A stretch of 64,000 bases of DNA, from the NCBI RefSeq assembly GCF_001921745.1, contig NZ_MRYA01000003.1, positions 248,001-312,000 of the forward strand, read 5' to 3'. The DNA comes from Psychrobacter sp. Cmf 22.2. GTDB lineage: Bacteria > Pseudomonadota > Gammaproteobacteria > Pseudomonadales > Moraxellaceae. Shown piece after piece: positions 54,285-64,000 of the stretch. The stretch's first letter is position 1, and the number at the start of each line of letters is the position of its first letter. The notes under the pieces are model-generated. The model made no database searches, was not told where the DNA came from, and worked only from the letters and a program-made list of their open reading frames with translations. The position numbers and the translations under genes are program-made.

Positions 54285-55835
54285 ATGCTTAATCCTATGC
54301 TCAATAATGACATTATAGATTCGCCACTTGCTGATGATGAACTGATGGCGGCCATCGATATCGGTTCGAACAGCTTCCATTTAGCTATTGCTCGTCTTGA
54401 TCATGGTGAGGTGCGAAAAGTAGTCTCCATGTCCGAAAAAGTACAGCTGGCAGCAGGATTAGATGAACATAATATCTTAAGCGCTGCTGCTGAAAAGCGA
54501 GGTCTAGAATGTCTTAGCCGCTTCGTTGCACGTCTAGATTCAGTTTCTTCTTCGCGTATACGTGTCGTTGCAACGAATGCTCTGCGTCAAGCGAAAAATG
54601 CCAATGATTTTATAAAGCGGGCTAATGAGATACTACCCAAGCCGATTGAAATCATCTCTGGACGTGAAGAGGCGCGACTGATATATCTTGGTGTTTCTCA
54701 CACCAATGCTAGTAGTGATAAGCGTTTGGTTATTGATATCGGTGGCGGCTCTACTGAGTTTATTATCGGACAAGGGTTTGATCCATTATTGACTGAAAGC
54801 TTACAGATGGGTTGTGTGGCTTTCACAAAGAGATTTTTTGCGGATGGGCAAATTACTAAAGAGAATTTTAATCGTGCTATCGTCGCAGCTCGCAAAGAAG
54901 TACTGGCTATTAATGGCCAATATCAAAAGACAGGCTGGAGTAGTGTGGTTGGCTCTAGTGGTACGATTAAAGCCGTGCGTAATGTGCTGGTATCCAAAGG
55001 TTGGTCAGATGAGCAAGAGCGCGTCACTTATCAAGGGGTCAAAAAATTAGAAAAACTACTCATCAAAATCGGTGATGTAAATGACATTGAGTTAGAAGGT
55101 GTGAAAGAGCACCGTAAAGCAGTGTTTCCAGCAGGCGTAGCAGTACTACGTGCTACGATGAAGGTGCTTGGCATTGATACTATCGTTTATTCTGACGGCG
55201 CGCTACGAGAAGGAGTGATGTATGACATGCTTGGACGCTTGGCTAGTGAGGATGTCCGTGACCGTAGTGTGCTTGCGTTAATCAAACGCTATTCAGTGGA
55301 CAAAAAACAAGCCAGACAAGTGGTTAGAACCAGTCGCCATTTGTTCAAACAAGTCAAAGATGATTTGCAATTGACCAATGACGATGCTGACGTATTGAGA
55401 CGGGCAGCATATTTGCACGAGATTGGGCTTGCAATTAGCCATAGCAGCTATCATAAGCACAGCGCTTACCTACTTGAATACTCTGACATTCCGGGATTTT
55501 CGCAAGTCGACCAAAAGCGTATGGCACAGCTGATGCTCAACCATAGACGCAAGCTCAAAAGCGATATGCTTGAGCAGACATGTAACATTGGCGGTAATGA
55601 TTTGGTCTATCTATGCTTACTACTAAGGCTTGCGGTCTTAGCGCATCATAGCCGTAGTGAGTATGATCTACCTGACATGCGTCTTGTCATCACGGATACC
55701 AACTGCTGGCAACTTACTGTCAGTACCGATAAAAAGCACTATGCATTTTTGTTTTCAGATCTTTGCGTAGAGATTGAGCAGTTTGCAAAATGGGGTGTTA
55801 AGCTCAATGTGATCGAAGCCACGTTATCCGCCTAG
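54285..55835 (+). CDS. ppx: Exopolyphosphatase Ppx
   Basis: Ppx/GppA-family phosphatase that shortens inorganic polyphosphate. ASKHA fold signature AAIDIGSNSFHLAIARL near residue 25, VVATNALRQAKN, the catalytic Glu in ISGREEARLIYLG, then IDIGGGSTEFIIG and YSDGALREGVMYDML. The C-terminal HD-like domain (from about 320) is present, so it is the long form. ATG 54285 fits the family start; a frame opening at GTG 54234 would add 17 hydrophobic residues. No ppk is adjacent. Confidence 0.93.
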   Translation: MLNPMLNNDIIDSPLADDELMAAIDIGSNSFHLAIARLDHGEVRKVVSMSEKVQLAAGLDEHNILSAAAEKRGLECLSRFVARLDSVSSSRIRVVATNALRQAKNANDFIKRANEILPKPIEIISGREEARLIYLGVSHTNASSDKRLVIDIGGGSTEFIIGQGFDPLLTESLQMGCVAFTKRFFADGQITKENFNRAIVAARKEVLAINGQYQKTGWSSVVGSSGTIKAVRNVLVSKGWSDEQERVTYQGVKKLEKLLIKIGDVNDIELEGVKEHRKAVFPAGVAVLRATMKVLGIDTIVYSDGALREGVMYDMLGRLASEDVRDRSVLALIKRYSVDKKQARQVVRTSRHLFKQVKDDLQLTNDDADVLRRAAYLHEIGLAISHSSYHKHSAYLLEYSDIPGFSQVDQKRMAQLMLNHRRKLKSDMLEQTCNIGGNDLVYLCLLLRLAVLAHHSRSEYDLPDMRLVITDTNCWQLTVSTDKKHYAFLFSDLCVEIEQFAKWGVKLNVIEATLSA

Positions 55836-56021
55836 TTGATGGGCTTTGGTTAGTTAATTGAGCCAATTAATTACATTACAAAAGCATTGTTAAATGCCAC
55901 AGTATATAAACTGTGCTACTATAAGTTTTATTGAGTTTACAACTGTACTTTATTTAGTCTTAAATAAATCATGACACGTAGTAACATATAAATTATACAA
56001 AACGACAGAAAGGAAACGTCT

Positions 56022-56825
56022 ATGAGTACTGTATGGGATAGCGTTCAGCTTGCAAGGCATGCAAAACGTCCATTGTTTATGGACTATATTAATCAGCTGT
56101 TCACAGAGTTTGATGTGTTGCATGGTGATCGTGCCTATGCTGATGACAAAGCAATTGTAGGTGGATTGGCCCGTTTGGATGGTATGCCAGTCATGGTCAT
56201 TGGACAACATCGTGGTCGTAGTACGCGTGAGCGCATTGCTCATAACTTTGGTATGGCAAACCCTGAGGGTTATCGTAAAGTCATACGTTTGGTAAAGATG
56301 GCGGAGCGTTTTAATATTCCCGTAATGACCTTTGTCGACACGCAAGGTGCATACCCTGGTATTGGTGCCGAAGAGCGTGGGCAAGCGCAAGCGATAGCAG
56401 AGAGCATTGCTGTATTTTCGAGTTTAAAAGCCCCTATTATTGTTACTATCATCGGTGAAGGCGGCTCAGGCGGTGCATTGGCCATTGGGGTCGGTGACAA
56501 AGTAAATATGCTACAAAACAGTATTTACTCCGTCATTTCTCCTGAAGGCTGTGCTTCAATCCTATGGAAAACGGCAGAAAAAGCGAAAGATGCAAGTGAA
56601 GCTTTGAAGTTGAATGCAGATAACTTGTATCAACTGGGACTCATTGATGCGGTCATCGAAGAAGGTGAGGGCGCACACGTCCATCCACAGCCAGTGATGA
56701 ACTCTCTTAAAGCGCTACTGCTAGAACAGCTTGATGAAATCAAAGACATGGATGCAGACGCTCGTTGCGAGCAGCGCTACGAAAAGCTCAAAACCTTTAA
56801 TTCAGAGGTCATGCTGCCTTGCTAG
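56022..56825 (+). CDS. accA: Acetyl-CoA carboxylase carboxyltransferase alpha, short form
   Basis: Alpha subunit of the carboxyltransferase that makes malonyl-Co[55 protein letters not shown] and [22 protein letters not shown] are all present, and [12 protein letters not shown] follows. At 267 residues it lacks the N-terminal helical segment of about 50 residues of E. coli AccA; AAAGGA just before ATG 56022 confirms the start. I recall short AccA in Moraxellaceae, so this is probably normal here. Confidence 0.95.
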   Translation: MSTVWDSVQLARHAKRPLFMDYINQLFTEFDVLHGDRAYADDKAIVGGLARLDGMPVMVIGQHRGRSTRERIAHNFGMANPEGYRKVIRLVKMAERFNIPVMTFVDTQGAYPGIGAEERGQAQAIAESIAVFSSLKAPIIVTIIGEGGSGGALAIGVGDKVNMLQNSIYSVISPEGCASILWKTAEKAKDASEALKLNADNLYQLGLIDAVIEEGEGAHVHPQPVMNSLKALLLEQLDEIKDMDADARCEQRYEKLKTFNSEVMLPC

Positions 56826-56923
56826 TTGTGTAGCATAATACCGATTTGTTATTACTTTTGTTTGATGATAAGCGTTTGGTCCTAGACGGTTACTCTTAGT
56901 GATAGAATAAAAAGTGATAAAAT

Positions 56924-56953
56924 AAAAACGCGCTACTTGATGGCGCGTTTTTT
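56924..56953 (+). terminator. accA terminator
   Basis: Stem AAAAACGCGC/GCGCGTTTTT with a 9-nt loop, about 100 bp after the stop and just before tilS. Confidence 0.85.
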
Positions 56954-56984
56954 CGTTTTTAAATTTACCTATATAAGATTGATT

Positions 56985-58547
56985 ATGACCAGTCGCGCTA
57001 TTCTAAACCATCCTATCAAGCCAGTAGCTCAGTTGCCAATCGATGATAATCTGGCAGAGGCATTATTGGTTAGTATGGCTGAGTATAGTAATCAATTACA
57101 CGGTCGGCGTATTTGGCTGGCATGTAGTGGTGGGCGAGATTCGTTGGCATTAGCTGCGCTATGTGTGCAGTTATACCAACAGGGCAAGCTGCCGTTTTTA
57201 CCGCAATTATTGCATGTTGATCATGGACTGCAAGTAGATAGTGGTTATTGGGCAGAGCATGTCACCAGTTGGGCACGCGCTCAGCAGCTACCGTGTCAGG
57301 TGCTAATGGCAAAAGTTGACGGTCATGATGAGCAAGCGGCGCGGCTGGCACGTTATCGTATTATGCGCGCCCATATTAATCAAGATGATGTGCTACTCTT
57401 GGCCCATCATGCTGATGATCAAGCTGAAACGGTGCTCATGCGCTTGATTCAAGGGGCAGGGGTGAATGGCTTGTCAGGTATGCAGGCGTGGCGAGAGCAG
57501 ACACAAAGCATGCATCGCAACATACTGTGGCGGCCCTGGTTATCGGTACGTCGCTCCACCATTAGTCACTATGCTCGGCAATTAAAGCTGCCTTATATCG
57601 ATGACCCTACCAATGACAGCGGTGATAATGTGCGGAGTGGGCTACGCCGCGATATCATGCCAGCACTTGCTACGTATAACTCGAATGTTATTGATAACAT
57701 TGCTCGCAGTGCGCAGCTACTCGCGGATGCTCAGGCTATCGTGAGCGATCAAGCCGTACAAGACTTGCAGCAGACCGCTATTATTCCGCCCGCTACTGTT
57801 TCGAGCTATCCACCGTTTCAGCGTGTACTGAATATTGATGAGCTACATACATTGCCTATTTATCGACAACGGCAATTACTGCACACTTGGCTAGCGCAAG
57901 ATGAACCACTGCCACCGACTAAGCAACTTGTAGATAATGTTTTGAATTTAACTGAGCGTAATGATCACGACCATCAAACCCAATTAGACTGGCAGGGCAG
58001 TAAGCAGACTTATACTATCCGCCGTTATCGTCAGCAGCTATATCGTCTTAGCAGTAGTTGGCTTACATGGCTAGCGCTACCACTTACTGCACACACCCAA
58101 ACGTTACCTTGTTTAAGCTTGCCTCAAAAACATGCCATGATGGTGACGTTACGCACAGGCAAAGGTGCCAATTGGCAATTAAAAATCACGCTCAATACGT
58201 TGATACACTTTATAAATGATAGATTTATAAGCGATAATATTATAAGCGATAAAGATAAGATTGAGCTGACGTGTACACCATTAGGGCGGCAGCAGCGCGT
58301 TCAAACCACGCTAGCCACTCGTCCGCAAGCGGGCAAAAAACTCTATCAAACACTGGGCGTGCCTGTCTGGCTGCGTGATAGCTTGGTGGTTGTCAGTATT
58401 GTCTTCGCTCATAAAGATGAGGCGTTGCCGTTATTGCTAGTATCACCATTTGAAAGTTGGGTACTAGGGACTGATAAGGCGTTGGCAAACGTTACAAATG
58501 ATAGTGTTTTCTTAGCTAGTGCTATCAAAAATATCTTAAGCATATAG
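56985..58547 (+). CDS. tilS: tRNA(Ile)-lysidine synthase TilS
   Basis: Converts C34 of tRNA-Ile(CAU) to lysidine. The PP-loop SGGRDS at 48-53 carries Arg where many have Lys or Val; LLAHHADDQAETVLMRLIQGAGVNGLSGM follows, then RPWLSVRRSTISHYARQ and the binding sequence DPTNDSGDNVRSGLRRDIMP. The C-terminal domain includes GAGKKLYQTLGVPVWLRD-like text (QAGKKLYQTLGVPVWLRD). About 520 residues is longer than E. coli TilS. ATG 56985 is chosen; upstream codons overlap the accA terminator. Confidence 0.93.
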   Translation: MTSRAILNHPIKPVAQLPIDDNLAEALLVSMAEYSNQLHGRRIWLACSGGRDSLALAALCVQLYQQGKLPFLPQLLHVDHGLQVDSGYWAEHVTSWARAQQLPCQVLMAKVDGHDEQAARLARYRIMRAHINQDDVLLLAHHADDQAETVLMRLIQGAGVNGLSGMQAWREQTQSMHRNILWRPWLSVRRSTISHYARQLKLPYIDDPTNDSGDNVRSGLRRDIMPALATYNSNVIDNIARSAQLLADAQAIVSDQAVQDLQQTAIIPPATVSSYPPFQRVLNIDELHTLPIYRQRQLLHTWLAQDEPLPPTKQLVDNVLNLTERNDHDHQTQLDWQGSKQTYTIRRYRQQLYRLSSSWLTWLALPLTAHTQTLPCLSLPQKHAMMVTLRTGKGANWQLKITLNTLIHFINDRFISDNIISDKDKIELTCTPLGRQQRVQTTLATRPQAGKKLYQTLGVPVWLRDSLVVVSIVFAHKDEALPLLLVSPFESWVLGTDKALANVTNDSVFLASAIKNILSI

Positions 58548-58740
58548 TCAGTATGCAATAAAATCGTTACGTTCATCGATTTTTTCAGGTGATTGGGCTA
58601 TAGATAAATTTCTTTAATGCTCGTGGCAGTATGGTAGACTAAGTGTCATTTCAGTGGTCACACTAATGATCATAATATACTTTATATTGTTAGAAACTAC
58701 ATCTTTGAATACCTTTGCGTTTTGTGAGTGAGGAGCAGTA

Positions 58741-59571
58741 ATGTCAATACTAGATAATAAAAAAATCAGCTTTATCGGTGGTGGAAACATGGCGCAAGCC
58801 TTGATAAGTGGACTTATCGCTTGCGATGTCAAACCAAGTCTAATTACGGTTGCTGACCCTAGTAGCGAGGTGCGTGAGCAATTGGTTGCTAAAGGGTTGA
58901 ATGCGGTTGATCCAACAGCCGATGCAAAAGCTGCTGTTGTTAATGCTGATGTCGTTGTCCTAGCGGTAAAACCTCAAGTCATGAGACCTGTTGTCAGTGC
59001 TTTTGCTGATGCCCTAGACAAACAATTGGTAGTGTCAGTGGCAGCAGGCTTGTCGACGGACCTTTTGTCAGACATGCTGGGCGGCCATAGCAATATCGTA
59101 CGTGCGATGCCAAATACACCTGCGATGATTCAGATGGGTGCGACTGGTCTGTACGGTACAGATAACATTAGTGCAGAACAAAAGCAATTGGCCACCGCAG
59201 TGATGGAAGCTTCAGGACTGGTCATGTGGGTCGATGATGAGACGCTTATGCATGCCGTGACGGCAGTTTCTGGTTCAGCACCCGCCTATATGTTTTACTT
59301 TATCGAATCGATGGTTGATGGCGCCGTCGCTTTAGGCTTGAATAAAGAACAAGCGTCATCACTGGCAATGCAAACGATGCTGGGCGCTGCCAAAATGGCG
59401 ATGAATAGTGATGATACACCTGCTGAGCTACGTCGTAAGGTCACTTCGCCAAACGGTACGACCCAAGCGGCAATTGAGTCAATGCAAGCCAATGAGATCG
59501 GACGTCAAATCGGTGAAGCTATGCAAGCTTGTTACGATCGTAGTCAGGCCCTTAGTACAGAAAATAAATAA
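58741..59571 (+). CDS. proC: Pyrroline-5-carboxylate reductase ProC
   Basis: Last step of proline synthesis. Dinucleotide motif FIGGGNMAQALISGL at the N-terminus, VVLAVKPQVM, VRAMPNTPAMIQMG, and the C-terminal signature ELRRKVTSPNGTTQAAIE. Length 276. GAGGAG before the ATG. Followed by yggT, the common proC-yggT pair. Confidence 0.96.
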   Translation: MSILDNKKISFIGGGNMAQALISGLIACDVKPSLITVADPSSEVREQLVAKGLNAVDPTADAKAAVVNADVVVLAVKPQVMRPVVSAFADALDKQLVVSVAAGLSTDLLSDMLGGHSNIVRAMPNTPAMIQMGATGLYGTDNISAEQKQLATAVMEASGLVMWVDDETLMHAVTAVSGSAPAYMFYFIESMVDGAVALGLNKEQASSLAMQTMLGAAKMAMNSDDTPAELRRKVTSPNGTTQAAIESMQANEIGRQIGEAMQACYDRSQALSTENK

Positions 59572-59656
59572 GAATTTGGAGCAATAAAATTCTTTTTTAA
59601 TATAAATAAGCCACCATTTTAACAATCTTTATCCGTGGCACATTGAGTAGCGTTTT

Positions 59657-60226
59657 ATGAACAACACCTTGTTGCAAATTTTTGACTTAGTGACTACCTT
59701 CGCTATGATGTTGGTATTTATCCGTTTTATGCTGCAGTTTGCTGGGATGGATGAGAGAAACCCTATGATTGCGCCTGCTTACAAGGCCACGCGCATTGTA
59801 GATACGTTTGGGCGTATCTTTCCGACAGTCGCGCAAGGGCGTATCAGTATTGCGGCCATTGTATTAATGTTTTTAATCCGTCTCATTGATATCTCAGGCA
59901 AAGCGGCGCTGATGCATAAAGGTATAGCACCTGCGCCGCTGTTTTTTGCTGGTACCACCAGTTTGATTTTAGACTTTTTACGTATGTGCCGCTATTTGGT
60001 CATTGGTTCTATTATTGTGAGCTGGATTGTAGTATTCACCAGATCTGAGCACCCTATCATTGGCATCATTATCAACTTAGCTGAGCCTATTTTAGCGCCG
60101 TTTCGTCGCATCACGCCAAACCTAGGCATGCTTGATTTATCACCGATGGTTGCCTTTATTGCTTTTCTTTTACTCGAGATGTTTATCGGCGGTTTGGCCT
60201 CAAGCTTTATGCCGATGTTAGGCTAA
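59657..60226 (+). CDS. yggT: YggT-family membrane protein
   Basis: 189 residues with two YggT repeats, each with a pair of membrane segments: FAMMLVFIRFMLQFAG and later SWIVVFTRSEHP with NLAEPILAPFRRITPNLGMLDLSPMVAFIAF. The RxxxP motif is that of the family. Role unknown, but the gene accompanies proC in many proteobacteria. Gap to proC 85 bp. Confidence 0.9.
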   Translation: MNNTLLQIFDLVTTFAMMLVFIRFMLQFAGMDERNPMIAPAYKATRIVDTFGRIFPTVAQGRISIAAIVLMFLIRLIDISGKAALMHKGIAPAPLFFAGTTSLILDFLRMCRYLVIGSIIVSWIVVFTRSEHPIIGIIINLAEPILAPFRRITPNLGMLDLSPMVAFIAFLLLEMFIGGLASSFMPMLG

Positions 60227-60287
60227 ACTCTATTACGTATTGATTATCAAGTACACTTATCGACATATTCTAAAAACTGCCTAACAC

Positions 60288-60321
60288 AAAAAAGACGCTC
60301 TTATTATAGGGCGTCTTTTTT
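60288..60321. terminator. Bidirectional terminator between yggT and thiD
   Basis: Stem AAAAAAGACGCTC/GGGCGTCTTTTTT with one G-U pair, loop 8 nt. Serves both convergent genes. Confidence 0.92.
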
Positions 60322-60371
60322 ATTTGTATCTTTAGTGAAAGCTGTTTTATAAACTTACTTCTACCGTAGTC

Positions 60372-61550
<1,179 letters not shown>

Positions 61551-61640
61551 GGTGAAGTGGGTGAGTGGCTGAAACCAGTTCCCTGCTAAGGAACCATACG
61601 TGTAAGCGTATCGAGGGTTCGAATCCCTCCTTCACCGCCA
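61551..61640 (+). tRNA. tRNA-Ser(GCT)
   Basis: The acceptor arm GGTGAAG pairs with CTTCACC before the encoded discriminator and CCA. The anticodon loop CCTGCTAAGG gives GCU, reading AGC and AGU. The long variable arm (ACGTGTAAGCGT) is typical of serine tRNAs, and GGTTCGAATCC is the T arm. Confidence 0.95.
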
Positions 61641-61736
61641 TTTATTCGGTTTATTGTTAGATTATAATGCAGTAAGTCGATGTCAGGTGAGTTTAAATTT
61701 ATAATAGAAAATACTCTATTTAAATTAAAAAAACGA

Positions 61737-61764
61737 TTGACATCAGCTGAATTATCTATATAAT
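61737..61764 (+). promoter_or_regulatory. tRNA-Arg promoter
   Basis: Consensus TTGACA (61737-61742) and TATAAT (61759-61764) with a 16-bp spacer, ahead of tRNA-Arg. Confidence 0.8.
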
Positions 61765-61822
61765 AGCCAACCTAATTTACTGTAAATGATAATTAAAATA
61801 CAGTAGATGTTGTGCAAAATAC

Positions 61823-61899
61823 GCGCCTGTAGCTCAGTTGGATAGAGCACTTGGCTACGAACTAAGGGGTCGGGAGTTCGAATCTCTCCAGGCGCACCA
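61823..61899 (+). tRNA. tRNA-Arg(ACG)
   Basis: 77 nt with encoded CCA. Acceptor GCGCCTG pairs with CAGGCGC. The anticodon loop CTACGAA gives ACG, normally edited to ICG for CGU/CGC/CGA codons. TAGCTCAGTTGG is the D arm, and AGTTCGAATCT the T arm. Confidence 0.96.
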
Positions 61900-61946
61900 T
61901 TTGCATACTAGCTTGTCTTATTAAGCTTCGAGCTAAAGATTAAATT

Positions 61947-61982
61947 AATCGCCTGTCTTATGACAATTTGGCGATTTTTTTA
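61947..61982 (+). terminator. Terminator after tRNA-Arg
   Basis: Outer stem AATCGCC/GGCGATT with an inner TGTC-TTAT-GACA hairpin, then TTTTTT. Confidence 0.85.
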
Positions 61983-62077
61983 TGTCTGCTATTTTTGGGC
62001 TTGGTATAAGTGTACGTTACACACCCAAATTACGGTACAATAGAGTCATTATTTTTCGCTTGCTATGAGCTTGTATC

Positions 62078-62734
62078 ATGTCAAAAAGTACACCAAAAAC
62101 TGTCCTTAAGTCAAAGCCTCAAAAAAAGAATACCTCTCAACAGCGCGTCCCTCAAACCGAAGAGCCTACTATTGCCAAACCGACAACCCGGGTCATTGCG
62201 ATCTTATACGACGGTATGTTGATCTTAGCATTGTTATTCTTGGTAGGAACGATGCTGACGGTAATAGGGACGCTGCTGACTATGGAGACAGGGACGCAGT
62301 CTGAAGAGGCGCAGTCGCTACCAAGCTGGTATCAAAACGTCATCATGACACCATCCTTTATATTGACGCTAGTGGCCTTCTATGGAGTGTTTTGGCGTCG
62401 CGGTGGTCAGACATTAGGTATGCAGACATGGCGCCTAAAAACCGTCAACAATGCCGGGCATTTGCTAACGTGGGGACAATCGTTTAAGCGCATTCTAGCA
62501 GCTGCATTAATGCCATTAATTTTTGCTATTATTGGCAGCTTAATAGGTGGGTCGCGTGCTATTTTGCTAACCAGTGCCTTTTTGGGTTTGGTCTTTAACT
62601 ACGTATTTTGCTTGTTTAATCGTCGCGGCCTTGCAGTACAAGATATGCTCTCAAACACCATTACCTTAAAGATGCCAAAAGTTGCCCATGAAGGTCTATG
62701 GCGTGGCTTTAAAAATCGCAAACAGAACAAATAA
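62078..62734 (+). CDS. RDD-family membrane protein
   Basis: 218 residues. A basic N-terminal tail of about 35 residues precedes three or four membrane segments. The first contains the RDD-like R-x5-YD (TRVIAILYDGML), and GQTLGMQTWRLKTV is the conserved loop. NRRGLAVQDMLSNT is the C-terminal signature. Function in this species unknown. A terminator follows. Confidence 0.88.
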   Translation: MSKSTPKTVLKSKPQKKNTSQQRVPQTEEPTIAKPTTRVIAILYDGMLILALLFLVGTMLTVIGTLLTMETGTQSEEAQSLPSWYQNVIMTPSFILTLVAFYGVFWRRGGQTLGMQTWRLKTVNNAGHLLTWGQSFKRILAAALMPLIFAIIGSLIGGSRAILLTSAFLGLVFNYVFCLFNRRGLAVQDMLSNTITLKMPKVAHEGLWRGFKNRKQNK

Positions 62735-62744
62735 TCAAAAGACT

Positions 62745-62782
62745 TCAGCATCATAAGCTTACCGATGATGCTGATGCCTTTT
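62745..62782. terminator. Terminator between the RDD gene and the exchanger gene
   Basis: Stem TCAGCATCAT/ATGATGCTGA with a 10-nt loop, followed by a short T-run. Confidence 0.7.
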
Positions 62783-63821
62783 ATACAATGGCGGTTTGAG
62801 CCAGCCACACCGTATAACCGATAAATAGCATTATCATCGTAGCGCCAGAGGTACGGCCAAATTTTCGATTGGATATAAAAGCAAACACACACATTAAAAA
62901 GAGTAGAGAAGTAATTAGCGCCATTACGAACACATCACGAGATAAGACCATTGGATTGGTTGTAATCGGTGCGATAACGGCTGCTAGCCCTACCACTCCT
63001 AACGTATTAAAGATATTTGAGCCAATAATATTGCCAAGTGCCATATCGTGCTCCCCATGACGCGCTGCTGCAAGGCTTGCTACCAGCTCTGGTAAAGACG
63101 TGCCTACAGCCACGATGGTCAAACCAATAATCAACTCACTTAATCCCCAAAATGTTGCCATCTCGACCGCGCCCCAGACAATCGCTCGTGAGCTTAAGAC
63201 CAACATCAACATACCCACAAACAAGCTACCCAAACCTCGTGCCAAACTTGGCTCTATATAACCCGAGTCAGAGCTTGTTATGTCCATGTTCTCTATGGTG
63301 GTGTTCGTTGCTGTCATACTTTTTGTTGTATGAGTGGCTTCGATGACATTGTTTTTAGGCTTTGAGCGGCCTTCACGCAAGCTCAGCACGATTTGAATGC
63401 TCAAGACAATGACTAATAAGACTAATAATGAGATACCATCGTTCAAGCTGAGCACGCCATCACGCAATTGCCACGCTGCTAGAGCAGTAACGAGTAATAG
63501 CATAGGTAAGTCACGCGCTATAATGCTTTTATGAATAATAATAGGACTGATAAGGACTGTTGCCCCCAAGACTAACGCAATATTAATAATATTTGAGCCA
63601 TAAGCGTTACCTAAGGCGAGCTCAGGACTACCGTCTAGCGCTGCTAAGACTGATACGACCATCTCAGGCGCTGATGTGCCCAATCCTAAAATCAAGACCC
63701 CAATCAAAAAACTTGGTACACCTAACGTCTTTGCTAATGCAGTTGCGCCATCAATAAATACATCAGCACTCCAAACCAGAATGGCCAAACCAATCAGTAT
63801 TGCAACACCTGCCAACCACAT
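62781..63821 (-). CDS. CaCA-family calcium/sodium antiporter (YrbG-like)
   Basis: 346 residues with two inverted halves of about five membrane segments each. The alpha repeats are LGTSAPEMVVSV with GNAYGSNIINI in the first half, and VGTSLPELVASLAAARHG with GNIIGSNIFNTLG in the second. A polar cytoplasmic loop (about 150-195) separates them. Exchange of Ca2+ with Na+ (or H+) is the family activity; ion preference is not shown. An ATG preceded by GGAAAA. Confidence 0.92.
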   Translation of the reverse strand: MWLAGVAILIGLAILVWSADVFIDGATALAKTLGVPSFLIGVLILGLGTSAPEMVVSVLAALDGSPELALGNAYGSNIINIALVLGATVLISPIIIHKSIIARDLPMLLLVTALAAWQLRDGVLSLNDGISLLVLLVIVLSIQIVLSLREGRSKPKNNVIEATHTTKSMTATNTTIENMDITSSDSGYIEPSLARGLGSLFVGMLMLVLSSRAIVWGAVEMATFWGLSELIIGLTIVAVGTSLPELVASLAAARHGEHDMALGNIIGSNIFNTLGVVGLAAVIAPITTNPMVLSRDVFVMALITSLLFLMCVFAFISNRKFGRTSGATMIMLFIGYTVWLAQTAIV

Positions 63822-63869
63822 GAGTATTTTCCTTTACAAATAATGAATTATTAAATTTGAATTGATATA

Positions 63870-63904
63870 AAAAAAGCCGAACCACAATTTGGATTCAGCT
63901 TTTG
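63870..63904 (-). terminator. Terminator near the right window edge
   Basis: Imperfect stem AAAAAGCCGAACCA/TGGATTCAGCTTTT. Its A-run would be a U-run on the minus strand, so a minus-strand gene probably ends here from beyond base 64000. Confidence 0.55.
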
Positions 63905-64000
63905 TATCGAGATAAATAGTTTTGCAAAGTCTACTATTGGCTATCTATAAAGATAAGTGCTTTTGACACTTTAGAAACTGTTAAGCCACCTGTACAGGGA

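Noticed and set aside
61551..61899. tRNA genes as an integration site of a mobile element
   Set aside because: No integrase and no repeated tRNA 3' end is seen near them; the flanking genes are ordinary.

Overview
The window looks like a chromosomal stretch from a moderately AT-rich gammaproteobacterium of the Moraxellaceae, most likely Psychrobacter. This rests on the gene families and gene pairs, such as a short AccA without its N-terminal helical region, ubiG-mupP-yciK, dapA-bamC-purC and proC-yggT. It is an inference by eye, not a database match. Nearly all genes are housekeeping genes. There is no prophage, CRISPR array, rRNA operon or intact insertion sequence.

Layout. 1-6.8 kb: panC (cut by the window edge), rapZ, darP, dsbA, then ubiG-mupP-yciK and a DksA/TraR-type zinc-finger gene. 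6.8-16.8 kb: an ompR-like regulator with an ExoD-family membrane protein and no adjacent envZ, tex, two unrecognised secreted proteins, a saccharopine-dehydrogenase-like protein, a DUF1328 membrane peptide, pterin dehydratase and a small GNAT protein. 16.8-27 kb: ettA, plsB, ybaK, a CHMI-family tautomerase, an acyl-CoA dehydrogenase, a FUSC-like membrane protein and aroE. 27-32.5 kb: lipoprotein-pabC-(DpnI cassette)-mltG-tmk. 32.7-42.4 kb: a CPA1 antiporter, a Do-family protease, a degenerate metallophosphoesterase, dapA-bamC-like-purC, a 3-methyladenine glycosylase and a NIF3-like protein. 42.4-43.5 kb: a protein-free stretch holding a probable CsrA-sequestering small RNA. 43.5-64 kb: csbD, a TetR regulator beside a molybdopterin oxidoreductase, dadA, ygfZ, yjdM, hemL, an acyl-CoA ligase, an Mpo1-like protein, ppx, accA, tilS, proC-yggT, thiD, tRNA-Ser and tRNA-Arg, an RDD protein and a Ca/Na exchanger.

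Three things stand out. First, at about 42.95-43.22 kb there is a transcript-like unit with eight GGA motifs, six of them presented in small hairpin loops, a factor-independent terminator, and upstream a perfect 18-bp palindrome matching the GacA/UvrY box. This is the signature of a CsrB/RsmZ-type RNA. Second, a DpnI-type methyl-directed restriction endonuclease with its DpnD-like partner sits in the opposite strand between pabC and mltG. Third, five copies of a roughly 145-bp palindromic element with TATAGTC...GACTATA ends lie in intergenic regions. Two of them sit in the leaders of rapZ and the Do protease. A membrane-anchored metallophosphoesterase homologue that has lost its metal-binding histidines is a further oddity.
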